Numbered from the stretch's first letter, positions 19,372-28,404 are shown. The stretch: DNA of 64,000 nt from CAZDCD01 sp964503885 (GCA_964503885.1 CAZDCD010000013.1:57166-121165); one strand, 5' to 3'. Translations and numbers: made by a program. The notes: generated from the sequence alone by a model not told the origin.

Positions 19372-19677
19372 TTATTTTCCAACTATTTTAAACTTTAAAA
19401 GAAGATCGTCGAAATGTGGAGCATCGCCCATTTCGGCAGTCAGATCCTTTCCCGCATCATGAATGATCCAGTGGCTGCCGTTCTTCCAGTGAAAACTTCC
19501 GGTAACATCGTAAACCAGCCCCTTATAACCCACATATGTAGGTCGGCCGTCTTTTCCGTTAAAAAAAGTAAGTTCTTCAGGTGTATATTCCCGATTCAAA
19601 ATAGCGCTTCTATTGGTGTACCTGTAAAAATAGTATTGCCTGCCGACATAAAAAAACCTGCTGTGAATTTGGATCAC
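19372..19677 (-). CDS. Cytochrome b5-like heme-binding domain protein, start uncertain
   Basis: The recognisable part is a compact bacterial cytochrome b5-like domain of about 75 residues. EYTPEELTFFNGKDGRPTY is followed by YKGLVYDVTGS, then HWKNGSHW and HDAGKDLT with candidate axial histidines, and PHFDDLLLKFKIVG. No ATG is available: the longest frame uses GTG at 19677, inside the terminator hairpin described separately. The first about 28 codons may therefore not be translated. A TTG a few codons before the domain (about 19596) is a possible alternative. There is no signal peptide or membrane anchor. A redox partner is not evident nearby. Confidence 0.7.
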   Translation of the reverse strand: MIQIHSRFFYVGRQYYFYRYTNRSAILNREYTPEELTFFNGKDGRPTYVGYKGLVYDVTGSFHWKNGSHWIIHDAGKDLTAEMGDAPHFDDLLLKFKIVGK

Positions 19678-19685
19678 AGCAGGTT
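19650..19685 (-). terminator. Terminator-like hairpin overlapping the 5' end of the cytochrome b5-like frame
   Basis: A perfect 12-bp stem (AACCTGCTGTGA with TCACAGCAGGTT, 19655-19666 and 19674-19685) with a 7-nt loop is followed on the reverse strand by seven T. On the forward strand the run after the stem is poor, so it works best leftward. No protein gene was found just upstream on the reverse strand, so it could be an attenuator of the b5 gene. Confidence 0.7.
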
Positions 19686-19878
19686 CCTTAAAGCTTTTTC
19701 TCAGGTAATGAATTTTGTTACCTTAGTTGGTCATGAACTTACTGATATTATGGAGAACCTACCTCAACAGATTAAGGAAAAGCGCCACTATAAAAAAATA
19801 GAAGTGCAATAAGAAACCGGACTAAAATCGCGGAAATACTTTTATTGTAAATCTTGCTTAATTGCTAAAATAAAAGAT

Positions 19879-19886
19879 TACCTTTG
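19879..19886 (+). promoter_or_regulatory. -7 box of the RRM protein gene
   Basis: TACCTTTG matches the Bacteroidota -7 consensus TAnnTTTG. It lies about 100 bp before the start codon at 19985, leaving a leader of about 90 nt, long for this genome and usual for cold-shock-type RNA-binding genes. A TTG about 22 bp upstream may be the -33 element. Confidence 0.55.
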
Positions 19887-19984
19887 CAGCATAGAAAATT
19901 ATGTACTGCTTTTCGAAATACTATTGAAATTGCCTTCCTACGTGATTCTCTATTCAATTTATTTACTTTATTAATTATTTTTTT

Positions 19985-20272
19985 ATGAACATTTTTGTAG
20001 CAAAATTAAGTTCCTCTACTACAAGTGAGGATTTGCAGGAACTCTTTAGTGAGTATGGAGAAGTAACCTCAGCTAAGGTAATTAGCGATAAACTTACCGG
20101 GTATTCAAAACGGTTTGGTTTTGTTGAGATGAGTAACGACAGTGAAGCATTGAATGCCATCAAGGAATTGGATTCCTGCAGTTACGACAATTCTACCATC
20201 GTTGTGAAAAAAGCAAGACCAAAAGAAGAGAATCAGAAAAGAGAAAAATTCAGTTATAACAACAGGTATTGA
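19985..20272 (+). CDS. RNA-recognition-motif (RRM) RNA-binding protein
   Basis: The 95-residue protein is one RRM fold. RNP2 is NIFVAKLS at residues 2-9 and RNP1 is KRFGFVEM near residue 42, where RNP1 normally reads KGFGFV. A basic tail (KKARPKEENQKREK) follows. Small single-RRM proteins of this kind are abundant in Bacteroidota, bind single-stranded RNA and probably act as post-transcriptional regulators or RNA chaperones. It is a single-gene unit with its own promoter, a long leader and a strong terminator. Confidence 0.92.
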   Translation: MNIFVAKLSSSTTSEDLQELFSEYGEVTSAKVISDKLTGYSKRFGFVEMSNDSEALNAIKELDSCSYDNSTIVVKKARPKEENQKREKFSYNNRY

Positions 20273-20307
20273 TTCATTTTTTGATACGAAATCTTTATTG
20301 AAACCAG

Positions 20308-20337
20308 GGTGCCTCAGCTAATGAGGCACCTTTTTTT
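20308..20337 (+). terminator. Rho-independent terminator of the RRM gene
   Basis: GGTGCCTCA at 20308-20316 pairs perfectly with TGAGGCACC at 20322-20330 around a 5-nt loop, and seven T follow. It lies between convergent genes. Confidence 0.9.
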
Positions 20338-20353
20338 ATCCGGATTTTTGGGA

Positions 20354-21511
20354 TTATCTGCTTTGTATTTGATCCCGACGCATTTTCAAATATTTCTGAT
20401 AATACTTCTCCGTCAGGTCGTTCATCATCAGGCGGGCTTTTTCTTCCCGCTCGGTATATTCCTGTCTGGTTTCATCCTTTCTTTTGCCTCCAAAAAAATC
20501 GGACTGCGATATTTCATCGTCAATTTCATCCTGAAAATAATACCAGGCAAATATGCTTTTACTAAGTTTCCATAGCATTACTGTTTTGTCCGCAGATCCG
20601 CTGGCCAGATATTTACTGTCGGGACTGAATCGTACCGTATTTACCGCATCTTCATGGTTGACAAACGAATACAGCTTGTTTCCGGTATATACTTCCCAGA
20701 GGATCACCGTTTTATCGGCGGAAGCGCTGGCAAGATAATACCCGTCAGGACTAAAAGCAATATCGACTACCCCTTTATCATGCCCGGTAAACGTTTTCAG
20801 TACGCTGCATGAATCGGCATCCCAAAGCCGTATAGTCTTGTCGAGCGAAGCACTGGCAAAGTATTTCCCGGAAGGATGGAACTTAACCGAAAGGATATTT
20901 CCGGAATGCCTGTCCATTTTTTTCAATTCAGTTCCGTCGGATGCATTCCACATCCTTACCGTTTCATCGAGTGATCCGCTCACAATGTATTTGCCATCCG
21001 GAGAGATGCAAACCGCCAGGGCGCTTTTCTCATGACCGTCGAGAGTTGCAGTTACCGTGCCGGTATTAAAATCCCAGACATTGATCTTTTTTGAAAATGA
21101 TCCGGCCACAAGCCTTCCGGTTCTTTCATTATACTCAAAAGACCATATGTGTGTGGTATACCCGCTGAATGCCCTGATGAGGTTACCCTGCAGATCAATC
21201 AGTTTTACATCCGGACCCGAAGCCACGAGTATCCTGTTATCCCCTGTAAATTGCATGTATTTTACCGGAAAATAATTATTGCTGATGCTATACACCAATT
21301 CGCCTGATTCAACATCCCAGATGTTGATCACCCTATCTTCTCCACCTGAAGCCAGGTATTTACCATCGTTTGTAAATGCCAGTGCATTTACCGCATCATT
21401 ATGTTTTTTCAGTATATATACCAGGTTCTCGTCTTCCTGGCAATAAACCAATGCAGATGCGCCAAGCCATAAAAAAAAGAACATGTACCGTGAAAATATT
21501 TTCATAACCAT
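20354..21511 (-). CDS. Exported WD40 beta-propeller protein
   Basis: The 385-residue protein has a signal peptide (hydrophobic residues 8-22). About seven WD40 repeats follow, with the usual GH...FSPDG..LASGS.D.T..LWD pattern. The best examples are near residues 150-310. The last 60 residues are charged and helical (KRKDETRQEYTEREEKARLMM). It is predicted to be a periplasmic or surface scaffold; partners are unknown. It is the last gene of a leftward run starting at pheT, 75 bp after the DUF3108 gene. The start could also be the second Met, two codons later. Confidence 0.88.
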   Translation of the reverse strand: MVMKIFSRYMFFFLWLGASALVYCQEDENLVYILKKHNDAVNALAFTNDGKYLASGGEDRVINIWDVESGELVYSISNNYFPVKYMQFTGDNRILVASGPDVKLIDLQGNLIRAFSGYTTHIWSFEYNERTGRLVAGSFSKKINVWDFNTGTVTATLDGHEKSALAVCISPDGKYIVSGSLDETVRMWNASDGTELKKMDRHSGNILSVKFHPSGKYFASASLDKTIRLWDADSCSVLKTFTGHDKGVVDIAFSPDGYYLASASADKTVILWEVYTGNKLYSFVNHEDAVNTVRFSPDSKYLASGSADKTVMLWKLSKSIFAWYYFQDEIDDEISQSDFFGGKRKDETRQEYTEREEKARLMMNDLTEKYYQKYLKMRRDQIQSR

Positions 21512-21586
21512 TATTTTTTATGTCAACCCTGTGAACGGGTTCTTAATCCCTGCATCGATGTCAGGCTCAGGATGAGATATCCGATG

Positions 21587-22405
21587 TCAATTACCTTTCG
21601 TTGATATGTCTGATCTAAGCCCTTCGGCTTTTGCAAGATATGCTTTCACTGATCCAACCAGTATTTTTGCTTCCACGAGAATGGGTACCCGGTTTTTGTC
21701 ATCGGTTACCCACACGTATAAATCTTCACCTCCCTTAAATATGGTTCCTTCAACAAGAAAGGCCGAAAATTTCAGGCACTGGTATTTTTCCCCATTCCTG
21801 GTTTCAACGGCTTCTTTACCCAGGTAACGAATATAAATATTGTAATATTCGTTGTCAATCAGCACGATAACCGGAATGGTATCTCTGACCTGCATATCTG
21901 AGAAATCGATGTTGCGGGCATAGTAAATCAGGCTTAACACGTCAAACGAACAGGGCACATACACCAATGTGTCTCTTTTGAATGGTTGTTTTGATGTTTC
22001 AGTAAATGAGAACACCTTTTTACGGGAGGGTTCGAACAGGTATACTTCATGTGCATTGTATCCTCCCTCACTGGTTTTCCGTTCAAACCAGAGTGGTTGC
22101 AGCGTTTCCTTATCCATGTAAGTCTCATAGCTGTCCCGTACCTTGAAAAACCAGTCATACCCCTTGTGACTTTGTCCGTAAGAATCGAAAAAGTAGGTAT
22201 CACGGCCTTTATACTTCATGTTGTCTACTTTAAATTCAACCCATCCTGCACTCAACCACAAAAACCCCCAGTTATAGTAAACATCGTAGGTGACTTTTTC
22301 ACCCACCCTGAAGGTGGTGTTTTGTTTGAAGCATTGTGCGTTCAACCCGCAGAATCCGGAACCAACAGCAAAAAGCAATAAATATTTTATAATGTAGGGC
22401 TTCAA
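21587..22405 (-). CDS. DUF3108 family exported protein
   Basis: After a signal peptide the 272-residue protein matches DUF3108: an opening FRVGEKVTYDVYYNWGFLW, the ARNIDFSDMQVRDTIPVIV segment, and the closing VWVTDDKNRVPILVEAKILVGSVKAYL. Family members are periplasmic or outer-membrane associated with an unknown function. The gene starts 8 bp after the DUF4105 stop codon, so the two are translationally close and perhaps act together in the envelope. Confidence 0.87.
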   Translation of the reverse strand: MKPYIIKYLLLFAVGSGFCGLNAQCFKQNTTFRVGEKVTYDVYYNWGFLWLSAGWVEFKVDNMKYKGRDTYFFDSYGQSHKGYDWFFKVRDSYETYMDKETLQPLWFERKTSEGGYNAHEVYLFEPSRKKVFSFTETSKQPFKRDTLVYVPCSFDVLSLIYYARNIDFSDMQVRDTIPVIVLIDNEYYNIYIRYLGKEAVETRNGEKYQCLKFSAFLVEGTIFKGGEDLYVWVTDDKNRVPILVEAKILVGSVKAYLAKAEGLRSDISTKGN

Positions 22406-22413
22406 ATTCGTAT

Positions 22414-23646
22414 TTAATTATATATACGTTGCCAAAGGCGTAAAGCGAACCGTAGTTCACGCATAAAAACCGCCAGGGTTAACATCGCTGTTGTACCGAG
22501 CATATGCTGAACCCCGCACAGCAGGATGATCGTGAAAAGAACGATCATCAATATACTAACGATACAGAGACAAAGGTATAATTTATCTGTCTTAATTTTA
22601 TGTGATATTAAGCCGGTTAAGAGAAATAAGTTCAACGGACTGGCCCATAACAGATTGATATTATTCTGCAATTCCGGGTGCCTGCTCCATATCCACAATG
22701 TGATAAGAAGCACGCCAAGCAAACCTGAAAACCCGAATACAAACACGTCGATCCATACATAAAAAGGACCCCTGATCATTTCGAAAACTGAAATAAAAAA
22801 AAGCAAAAGGATCAACCCATATACAAACCAGGGGAATAATGTCTGTTTTGTAGGAGTCCGCTTGAATGCACTAAACAGTATTTCAGGTGAAAAGGCCAGG
22901 AATCTTGTCTTCTGATCTTCAATAATCCGGGCATGATCAATAGCATGCAATAAAATCCGGGGCAAAAACATGGATTTAAAGTGTGATACTATTTTATCGG
23001 CCCCCGGACCCAGTAAAATATCAACACCGGTATGGATCAACGGTCTTTCAGCCAGGTATGGGGCAATCATATCCCGGTATGATTGGCCCTTTATAAACCC
23101 GTTATGATTAAATTCAATTGAATCGATGCCAATCCGATAGAAAATATCCCTGATACGTGTTGAACAATTGTCGCCAAAGAACGCATACGGGTAGTGATAA
23201 CCAATACCGACAAGCGAATCGAGTATACCTATCAGCCTGGCTTTCTCACCAGTTGTTAGATTTAACTGTTGTTCATACAGTGTACGGTGCCCGATAAATG
23301 CTTCAACAAGAAGGTCAGCGAATTGATTTACAGAAAGATAATATTGGAGGTCTCCCCGGATGAATTTCAGGTAGAAACCCCTTGTTGAGAAATCGAAGGC
23401 GCCGAAATTATATACCTTGTCGATATTCTCTGCCCGATCTGTAAAGCGTATTGCTGAATGGCCGAATACCGTGTAAAGCTCATGGCCCGGTTCGAGGGTA
23501 AGCACTGAAAAAGAAGAGGATGGTGATGGTGGTGATGAAAACACGGATATGCCGGATAATAAAAGAAGTATAAGAGGTACCGGCCATATCCTGATTGTAC
23601 CGGAAGAAACCAAAAGGCGCAGTTTATTCAACCTTCCCAGCTCCAT
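22414..23646 (-). CDS. DUF4105 family membrane protein
   Basis: The 410-residue protein has an N-terminal hydrophobic segment and a DUF4105 domain with the characteristic GHELYTVFGHSAIRFTD and VYNFGAFDF motifs. The FFGDNCSTRIRD motif holds a Cys, and a C-terminal group of about four to five membrane segments lies at residues 275-400. The conserved His and Cys suggest a papain-like fold and possible catalysis, which is inference. The start codon overlaps the stop codon of the macro-domain gene by one base (TGATG), showing operon structure. Confidence 0.87.
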   Translation of the reverse strand: MELGRLNKLRLLVSSGTIRIWPVPLILLLLSGISVFSSPPSPSSSFSVLTLEPGHELYTVFGHSAIRFTDRAENIDKVYNFGAFDFSTRGFYLKFIRGDLQYYLSVNQFADLLVEAFIGHRTLYEQQLNLTTGEKARLIGILDSLVGIGYHYPYAFFGDNCSTRIRDIFYRIGIDSIEFNHNGFIKGQSYRDMIAPYLAERPLIHTGVDILLGPGADKIVSHFKSMFLPRILLHAIDHARIIEDQKTRFLAFSPEILFSAFKRTPTKQTLFPWFVYGLILLLFFISVFEMIRGPFYVWIDVFVFGFSGLLGVLLITLWIWSRHPELQNNINLLWASPLNLFLLTGLISHKIKTDKLYLCLCIVSILMIVLFTIILLCGVQHMLGTTAMLTLAVFMRELRFALRLWQRIYN

Positions 23647-24149
23647 CAGGCAAGTTTTGACTGATATAATGCATAATTCTCGTTATCGAAACAAACAAAG
23701 ATTACCTGCCTAAGGTTTGACGAAGTTTCTGAAAACTTTCTGACTTCGCGTATGGCTATTTCCGCTGCCAGGTCTTTTGGGAAGTGGTAAACTCCGGTGC
23801 TGATATTGGGAAAGGCGATGGCTCCCAGCTTCATATTTTCAGCGATTGACAAACTGCCTGAATAGCAATTTGCCAGGAGTTGTTCTTCGTTATTATGCCC
23901 CCCGGTCCAAACCGGACCAACTGCATGGATGATAAATTTCGCAGGAAGGTTATACCCGTTGGTTACCTTTGCTTTTCCGGTCTCACAACCGCCCAGTTGC
24001 CTGCATTCATGAAGCAATCCCGGACCTGCTGCACGATGAATAGCACCGTCAACCCCGCCGCCGCCAAGCAGTGAGGTATTTGCAGCGTTAACAATGGCAT
24101 CAACTTTTAAACAGGTGATATCACCCTGTATGAGTTCAATCGTATACAT
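23646..24149 (-). CDS. Macro domain protein, putative O-acetyl-ADP-ribose deacetylase
   Basis: The 167-residue protein is a stand-alone MacroD-type macro domain. DAIVNAANTSLLGGGGVDGAIHRAAGP is the ADP-ribose binding loop at residues 17-43, followed by CETGKAKVTNGYNLPAKFIIHAVGP and the second loop FPNISTGVYHFP near residue 113. Relatives remove ADP-ribose from proteins or deacetylate O-acetyl-ADP-ribose. It lies 33 bp after pheT in the same direction and overlaps the DUF4105 gene by one base. Confidence 0.93.
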   Translation of the reverse strand: MYTIELIQGDITCLKVDAIVNAANTSLLGGGGVDGAIHRAAGPGLLHECRQLGGCETGKAKVTNGYNLPAKFIIHAVGPVWTGGHNNEEQLLANCYSGSLSIAENMKLGAIAFPNISTGVYHFPKDLAAEIAIREVRKFSETSSNLRQVIFVCFDNENYALYQSKLA

Positions 24150-24182
24150 GGTCTGAGATTCCGGTTAAATCATTCAATATGT

Positions 24183-26642
24183 TTAGTGCCGTATCTGGGC
24201 TTTCAATTCTTTTTCAAAAGCCTTCATAAAACCATTCATTACCTTATCGATATCAGTATCGGTAAGCGTTTTTGTCTCATCAAGGAGGGTAAAGCTCACC
24301 GCATATGACTTTTTGCCTTTTTCAATTCTGTCGCCTTCATATACATCAAAAAGGTTGATTCGTTTTAGTAACCTCGTTTCGGTTTTAAAGGCTAGCTCCC
24401 TGATCCGGCCATATGTCACCGATTTATCCAGGATCATCGAAAGGTCCCTTTTCACTTCGGGATACTTCGGCAACTCTGAAAACATTATCTTATGCGATTT
24501 TACCAATTCAAGAACATTGTTCCAGCATATATCGGCAAAAAATACTTCTGCCTTGATATCAAAGACTTTGGTTATCTGACGGGAAACAGTTCCCAATTCT
24601 GAAAGCAAAATCGGTCCCTGATGCCAGGCCAATCCTTCACCAAAAATATCGGATTTGGCAGATAAGTTTGTGCTTTCAAGTTCATCGATATCAATACCAA
24701 TCCTCAAAAGAATACTTTCGACATACTTTTTAAGTGTGAAGAACGAAGTGTGCTGTTCGGGTGTGTTCCAGTTGGGCTCATGGGTCCGGCCGGTAACAAA
24801 GACCGCCATGTGTTGTATCTCGTCGTATTTATCCAGGGGAGTCTTCCCTTTATTCTCTTCGTTGATGAAATAACAGGTACCGAATTCATACAGCTTGAGA
24901 TCGGGATTTTTACGGTTGGTATTGTGGACAATGGTTTCAAGTCCCCCGAATAACAAAGTCTGTCTCATTACATTCAGATCATTGCTTAACGGGTTATAAA
25001 TATGCACAAGTTTTTTATGATCATACGATTTCAGGTCTTCATAATATTGGGCCCGTGTGAGCGAATTGTTCATGATCTCGCTGAACCCGTTCGCGCTGAG
25101 GTGGTCGGATACAATATTCACAAGCTTTTCCCGGTCGGGTCTGTCGGTATAGGAAATGGATGCATGCAGTTCCTTGCTGATCTCCACATTATTATACCCG
25201 TATATCCGCAGGATCTCTTCAATAACATCGGCTTCACGGGTTACGTCTACCCTGAAGGGAGGGACGGAAACCTTCAGTTCTGTGTCGTTCTCATGAATTA
25301 TTTCAATTTCAAGAGAGGTAAGGATCTGTTTAATGGTATCGTGATCAATATGTTTGCCGATCAGCCTGTCGATGTGTGCATATTGCAGATCGACCGTAAC
25401 AGCTTTAATGGGTTCGGGATACACGTCTACCAGGTCGGAATCGATCTTACCTCCGGCAAGCTCACGTATGAGCTGGGCGGCTCTTTTAAGTGCATATACT
25501 GAGTTATCAGGATCAATTCCACGTTCAAACCTGAATGAAGCATCGGTACTGATTCCGAGCCGCCGGGCTGTTTTACGCACAGAAACCGGATTAAAGTATG
25601 CGCTTTCAATAAAAACATTTCTTGTTTTTTCTGTAATACCTGTATTCAGTCCGCCAAATACTCCCGCAATACCCACAGGCCGCTCGGCATCACATATCAT
25701 CAGGTCTTCGCCGGAAAGCTCATGTTCCTGTTCATCGAGGGTGATAAAAAGTGTACCGGCGGGAAGGTTCTTCACGACGATTTTTCTGCCCGCCAGCAGG
25801 TCCGCATCAAATGCATGAAGGGGTTGTCCCAGTTCATGCAGTACAAAATTGGTAATATCCACCACGTTATTGATCGGATTCAGACCAATAGTCAGGAGTC
25901 TTTTTTTTAACCAGCCGGGTGAAGGCCCCACATGAACCCCGGTAACGGAAATACCGGCATATCTTTTACACGATCGCACATTCTCTATGATCACTGTTAC
26001 CGGATAATTGACCGCGTCAATGCTGAATGCAGAAATATCAGGTTTTCTGGCTCTGATATTCCCCGACCGGCTAAGAAAAGCTGCCAGGTCGCGGGCAACG
26101 CCGTAGTGAGACCCTGCATCTATTCTGTTGGGCGTCAGCCCGATTGTAAATACAGTGTCGTTTGTGATCTGGTAATATTCCCTGGCAGGGATCCCTACAG
26201 GCACTGAATCTTCAAGAACGATGATCCCATCGTGGCTGGTCCCGATGCCAATCTCGTCTTCGGCACAAATCATACCCTCGGATAGCTCACCACGGATTTT
26301 GATCCGTTGAATGGTCAACTGCTCATCCCCTTTATACAGCGTAGTCCCTGGGGGGGCAACCACAACTTTCTGCCCCTCAGACACATTGGGTGCTCCGCAT
26401 ACAATATGCAGGGGCTCTCGCTGACCAATATCCACAGTAGTAACGTGTAATTTGTCGGCATTCGGATGCTTTTCACAGGTCAACACTTTGCCGGTGACAA
26501 GCCCTTCCATTCCGCCTTTTACCTCTTCGATCTTTTCAACGGCTTCTACTTCCAGCCCGATACCTGTGAGAACAGCAGAGAGCTGTTCAGGCGTGAGATC
26601 AACATCAACATATTCTTTTAACCAGCTGTACGAAATATTCAT
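24183..26642 (-). CDS. pheT: Phenylalanine--tRNA ligase beta subunit
   Basis: The 819-residue protein is the beta chain of the alpha2-beta2 phenylalanyl-tRNA synthetase. Domains in order are the EMAP-type tRNA-binding domain (residues 40-155, with LVTGKVLTCEKHPNADKL), the B3/4 editing domain (about 210-390), B5 (about 400-480), the catalytic-like core, and the C-terminal ferredoxin-like anticodon-binding domain (FSELPKYPEVKRDLSMI to the end). pheS is not adjacent, as is common in Bacteroidota. It is the first gene of the leftward operon. Confidence 0.97.
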   Translation of the reverse strand: MNISYSWLKEYVDVDLTPEQLSAVLTGIGLEVEAVEKIEEVKGGMEGLVTGKVLTCEKHPNADKLHVTTVDIGQREPLHIVCGAPNVSEGQKVVVAPPGTTLYKGDEQLTIQRIKIRGELSEGMICAEDEIGIGTSHDGIIVLEDSVPVGIPAREYYQITNDTVFTIGLTPNRIDAGSHYGVARDLAAFLSRSGNIRARKPDISAFSIDAVNYPVTVIIENVRSCKRYAGISVTGVHVGPSPGWLKKRLLTIGLNPINNVVDITNFVLHELGQPLHAFDADLLAGRKIVVKNLPAGTLFITLDEQEHELSGEDLMICDAERPVGIAGVFGGLNTGITEKTRNVFIESAYFNPVSVRKTARRLGISTDASFRFERGIDPDNSVYALKRAAQLIRELAGGKIDSDLVDVYPEPIKAVTVDLQYAHIDRLIGKHIDHDTIKQILTSLEIEIIHENDTELKVSVPPFRVDVTREADVIEEILRIYGYNNVEISKELHASISYTDRPDREKLVNIVSDHLSANGFSEIMNNSLTRAQYYEDLKSYDHKKLVHIYNPLSNDLNVMRQTLLFGGLETIVHNTNRKNPDLKLYEFGTCYFINEENKGKTPLDKYDEIQHMAVFVTGRTHEPNWNTPEQHTSFFTLKKYVESILLRIGIDIDELESTNLSAKSDIFGEGLAWHQGPILLSELGTVSRQITKVFDIKAEVFFADICWNNVLELVKSHKIMFSELPKYPEVKRDLSMILDKSVTYGRIRELAFKTETRLLKRINLFDVYEGDRIEKGKKSYAVSFTLLDETKTLTDTDIDKVMNGFMKAFEKELKAQIRH

Positions 26643-26868
26643 GGATCAAATATTTGGATACTGTTTACTACGATCAGTTCGTAACGAAAGAACAAAAATA
26701 AGAAAATTTATATTGCTGCTTTTACAGGTTTACAGATTTAATAAACAACGCTCTGATACCCATAGCAAAACGATAATTCTTTATATTTTTATTTAGAATT
26801 GTTCCTAATAATTTGCATATTAAGATATTTATATCTTTATTTGTATCCAATTAATGCAATTTTTTTCC

Positions 26869-26976
26869 ATGAAAAACAACAGTGGCAAAATCAGGTATAC
26901 TAAGAGCACACCCACAATTCACCTTCATTCCTTTACTACTCTTGACTTTATGTGTTGCTGCTGTTGTTTTTGTTAA
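26869..26976 (+). CDS. Cysteine-rich leader peptide upstream of metY
   Basis: A 35-codon frame starts at ATG 26869 and ends at TAA 26976. The peptide has a basic start (MKNNSGKIRYTK), a middle rich in Thr/His/Ser, and an end reading Phe-Met, five consecutive Cys codons (TGT TGC TGC TGT TGT), Phe, Cys, stop. It lies 117 bp before metY, which makes a sulfur amino acid from sulfide. A run of codons for the amino acid at issue is the classic mark of ribosome-stalling attenuation. The placement supports a cysteine (or Met-Cys) sensor rather than a functional protein. Rare Cys codons in a row are very unlikely by chance. Not tested. Confidence 0.75.
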   Translation: MKNNSGKIRYTKSTPTIHLHSFTTLDFMCCCCCFC

Positions 26977-27093
26977 TTCATTCCCTCAGCAAATTTGAAT
27001 CCTTTGATTACTTTTGGGGGATGAGATTTTCCCGGTCATTCAATTTTAATCATTCAACTTAATCAAATTAACACCATACTAAATCATCATGTT
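26977..27093 (+). promoter_or_regulatory. Possible attenuation switch between leader peptide and metY
   Basis: GGGGGATG at 27016-27023 can pair in two exclusive ways: upstream with CATTCCC at 26979-26985, just past the leader stop codon, or downstream with TTTCCC at 27028-27033. A ribosome stalled on the Cys codons would cover the upstream arm. No T-run terminator follows, so control by translation or Rho would be needed. The pairing is my inference. Confidence 0.4.
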
Positions 27094-28404
27094 ATGAGCA
27101 CAAATTACCGATTTGAAACCCTGCAGCTTCACGCCGGACATGAAGTTGATAAAACAACAAATTCACGGGCTGTACCGATTTATCAGACAACCTCGTACCT
27201 TTTTAATGATTCAGAGCATGCCGCAAATTTATTCGGACTGAAAGAATTCGGAAATATCTATACGCGCATCATGAACCCCACCACCGATGTATTTGAAAAG
27301 CGCATCGCTGCGCTTGAAGGCGGGGTTGCGGCACTTGCAACATCTTCGGGACAGTCGGCACAATTTTTAGCCATTACCAATATTATGGGTACAGGTGACA
27401 ACCTGATTTCGACATCCTATTTATATGGGGGAACATATAACCAGTTTAAGGTGCAGTTTAAAAGGATAGGTATAGATGTAAAATTTGTTGAGGGTGATGA
27501 TCCTAAAGATTTTGAACGGCTGATCGACGGGAAAACAAAAGCAATATACCTCGAAACTATTGGAAATCCCAGGTTTAATATCCCTGATTTCGATGCAATA
27601 GCTGCTGTTGCAAAGAAACACGGCATACCCCTTATTGTTGACAATACCTTCGGCGGTGCCGGTTACCTCTCCAGGCCCATCGAACATGGTGCCAATATTG
27701 TGGTTGAATCGGCGACCAAATGGATTGGAGGACATGGCAATTCCATCGGGGGTGTTATTGTTGATGCCGGTAATTTTGACTGGGGCAATGGAAAATTCCC
27801 GCAATTTACAGAACCATCGGAAGGTTACCACGGACTGAAATTCTGGGAGGTTTTCGGCTCCGGAAGTCCTTTTGGTAACATTGCATTCATTATCCGTGCC
27901 CGTGTTGAAGGACTCAGGGACTATGGAAATGCCCTCAGTCCGTTTAATGCTTTTTTGCTTTTACAGGGACTCGAAACACTCTCACTCAGGCTCGACAGGA
28001 TCTGCGAAAATGCCCTGGGTCTGGCCAAGTGGCTCAGGCAGCAGGATTGGGTTGAATACGTTAATTATCCGGGCTTTCCGGACAGTCCATATCATAAACT
28101 TGCCGTGAAGTACCTCAGTCATGGGTTTGGAGGGGTATTTACCTTTAAAGTTAAGGGAGGCAGGGAAGTGGCAGACAATCTGATTGACCATGTTCAGCTC
28201 ATCAGTCACCTGGCCAATGTGGGTGATGCAAAAACCCTGATCATTCATCCCAGTTCTACCACTCATGAGCAATTGAGCCTTGAAGAACAGAAGCTCTCGG
28301 GTGTGGAACCCGGACAGATTAGAGTATCTGCGGGTATAGAACATATTGAGGATCTTAAAGCTGATCTTTTACAGGCAGCCGGGAAGGCCAAATCCCGTTC
28401 ATAA
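27094..28404 (+). CDS. metY: O-acetylhomoserine aminocarboxypropyltransferase/cysteine synthase (MetY type)
   Basis: The 436-residue PLP enzyme of the Cys/Met metabolism family converts O-acetylhomoserine and sulfide to homocysteine, and may also use O-acetylserine. Visible motifs are FETLQLHAGH at the start, the YTRIMNPT segment near 66, SSGQSAQ near 88, the PLP lysine in SATKWIGGHGN near residue 209, and ISHLANVGDAKTLIIHP and SAGIEHIEDL near the C-terminus. Length and motifs fit MetY better than the shorter MetB/MetC. It appears to be a single gene behind the Cys-rich leader. Confidence 0.94.
   Translation: MSTNYRFETLQLHAGHEVDKTTNSRAVPIYQTTSYLFNDSEHAANLFGLKEFGNIYTRIMNPTTDVFEKRIAALEGGVAALATSSGQSAQFLAITNIMGTGDNLISTSYLYGGTYNQFKVQFKRIGIDVKFVEGDDPKDFERLIDGKTKAIYLETIGNPRFNIPDFDAIAAVAKKHGIPLIVDNTFGGAGYLSRPIEHGANIVVESATKWIGGHGNSIGGVIVDAGNFDWGNGKFPQFTEPSEGYHGLKFWEVFGSGSPFGNIAFIIRARVEGLRDYGNALSPFNAFLLLQGLETLSLRLDRICENALGLAKWLRQQDWVEYVNYPGFPDSPYHKLAVKYLSHGFGGVFTFKVKGGREVADNLIDHVQLISHLANVGDAKTLIIHPSSTTHEQLSLEEQKLSGVEPGQIRVSAGIEHIEDLKADLLQAAGKAKSRS

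Noticed and set aside
19708..19812. Short forward frame (34 codons, ATG 19708) reading into LTDIMENLPQQIKEKRHYKK
   Set aside because: It has some protein-like composition, but it is short, has no promoter of its own and is the end of a frame that overlaps the b5-like gene in antisense. Not supported without conservation data.
26643..27093. Known SAM-type riboswitch upstream of metY
   Set aside because: I could not find the conserved helices or core sequences of the SAM-I, SAM-II or SAM-III classes; the leader peptide explains the region better.
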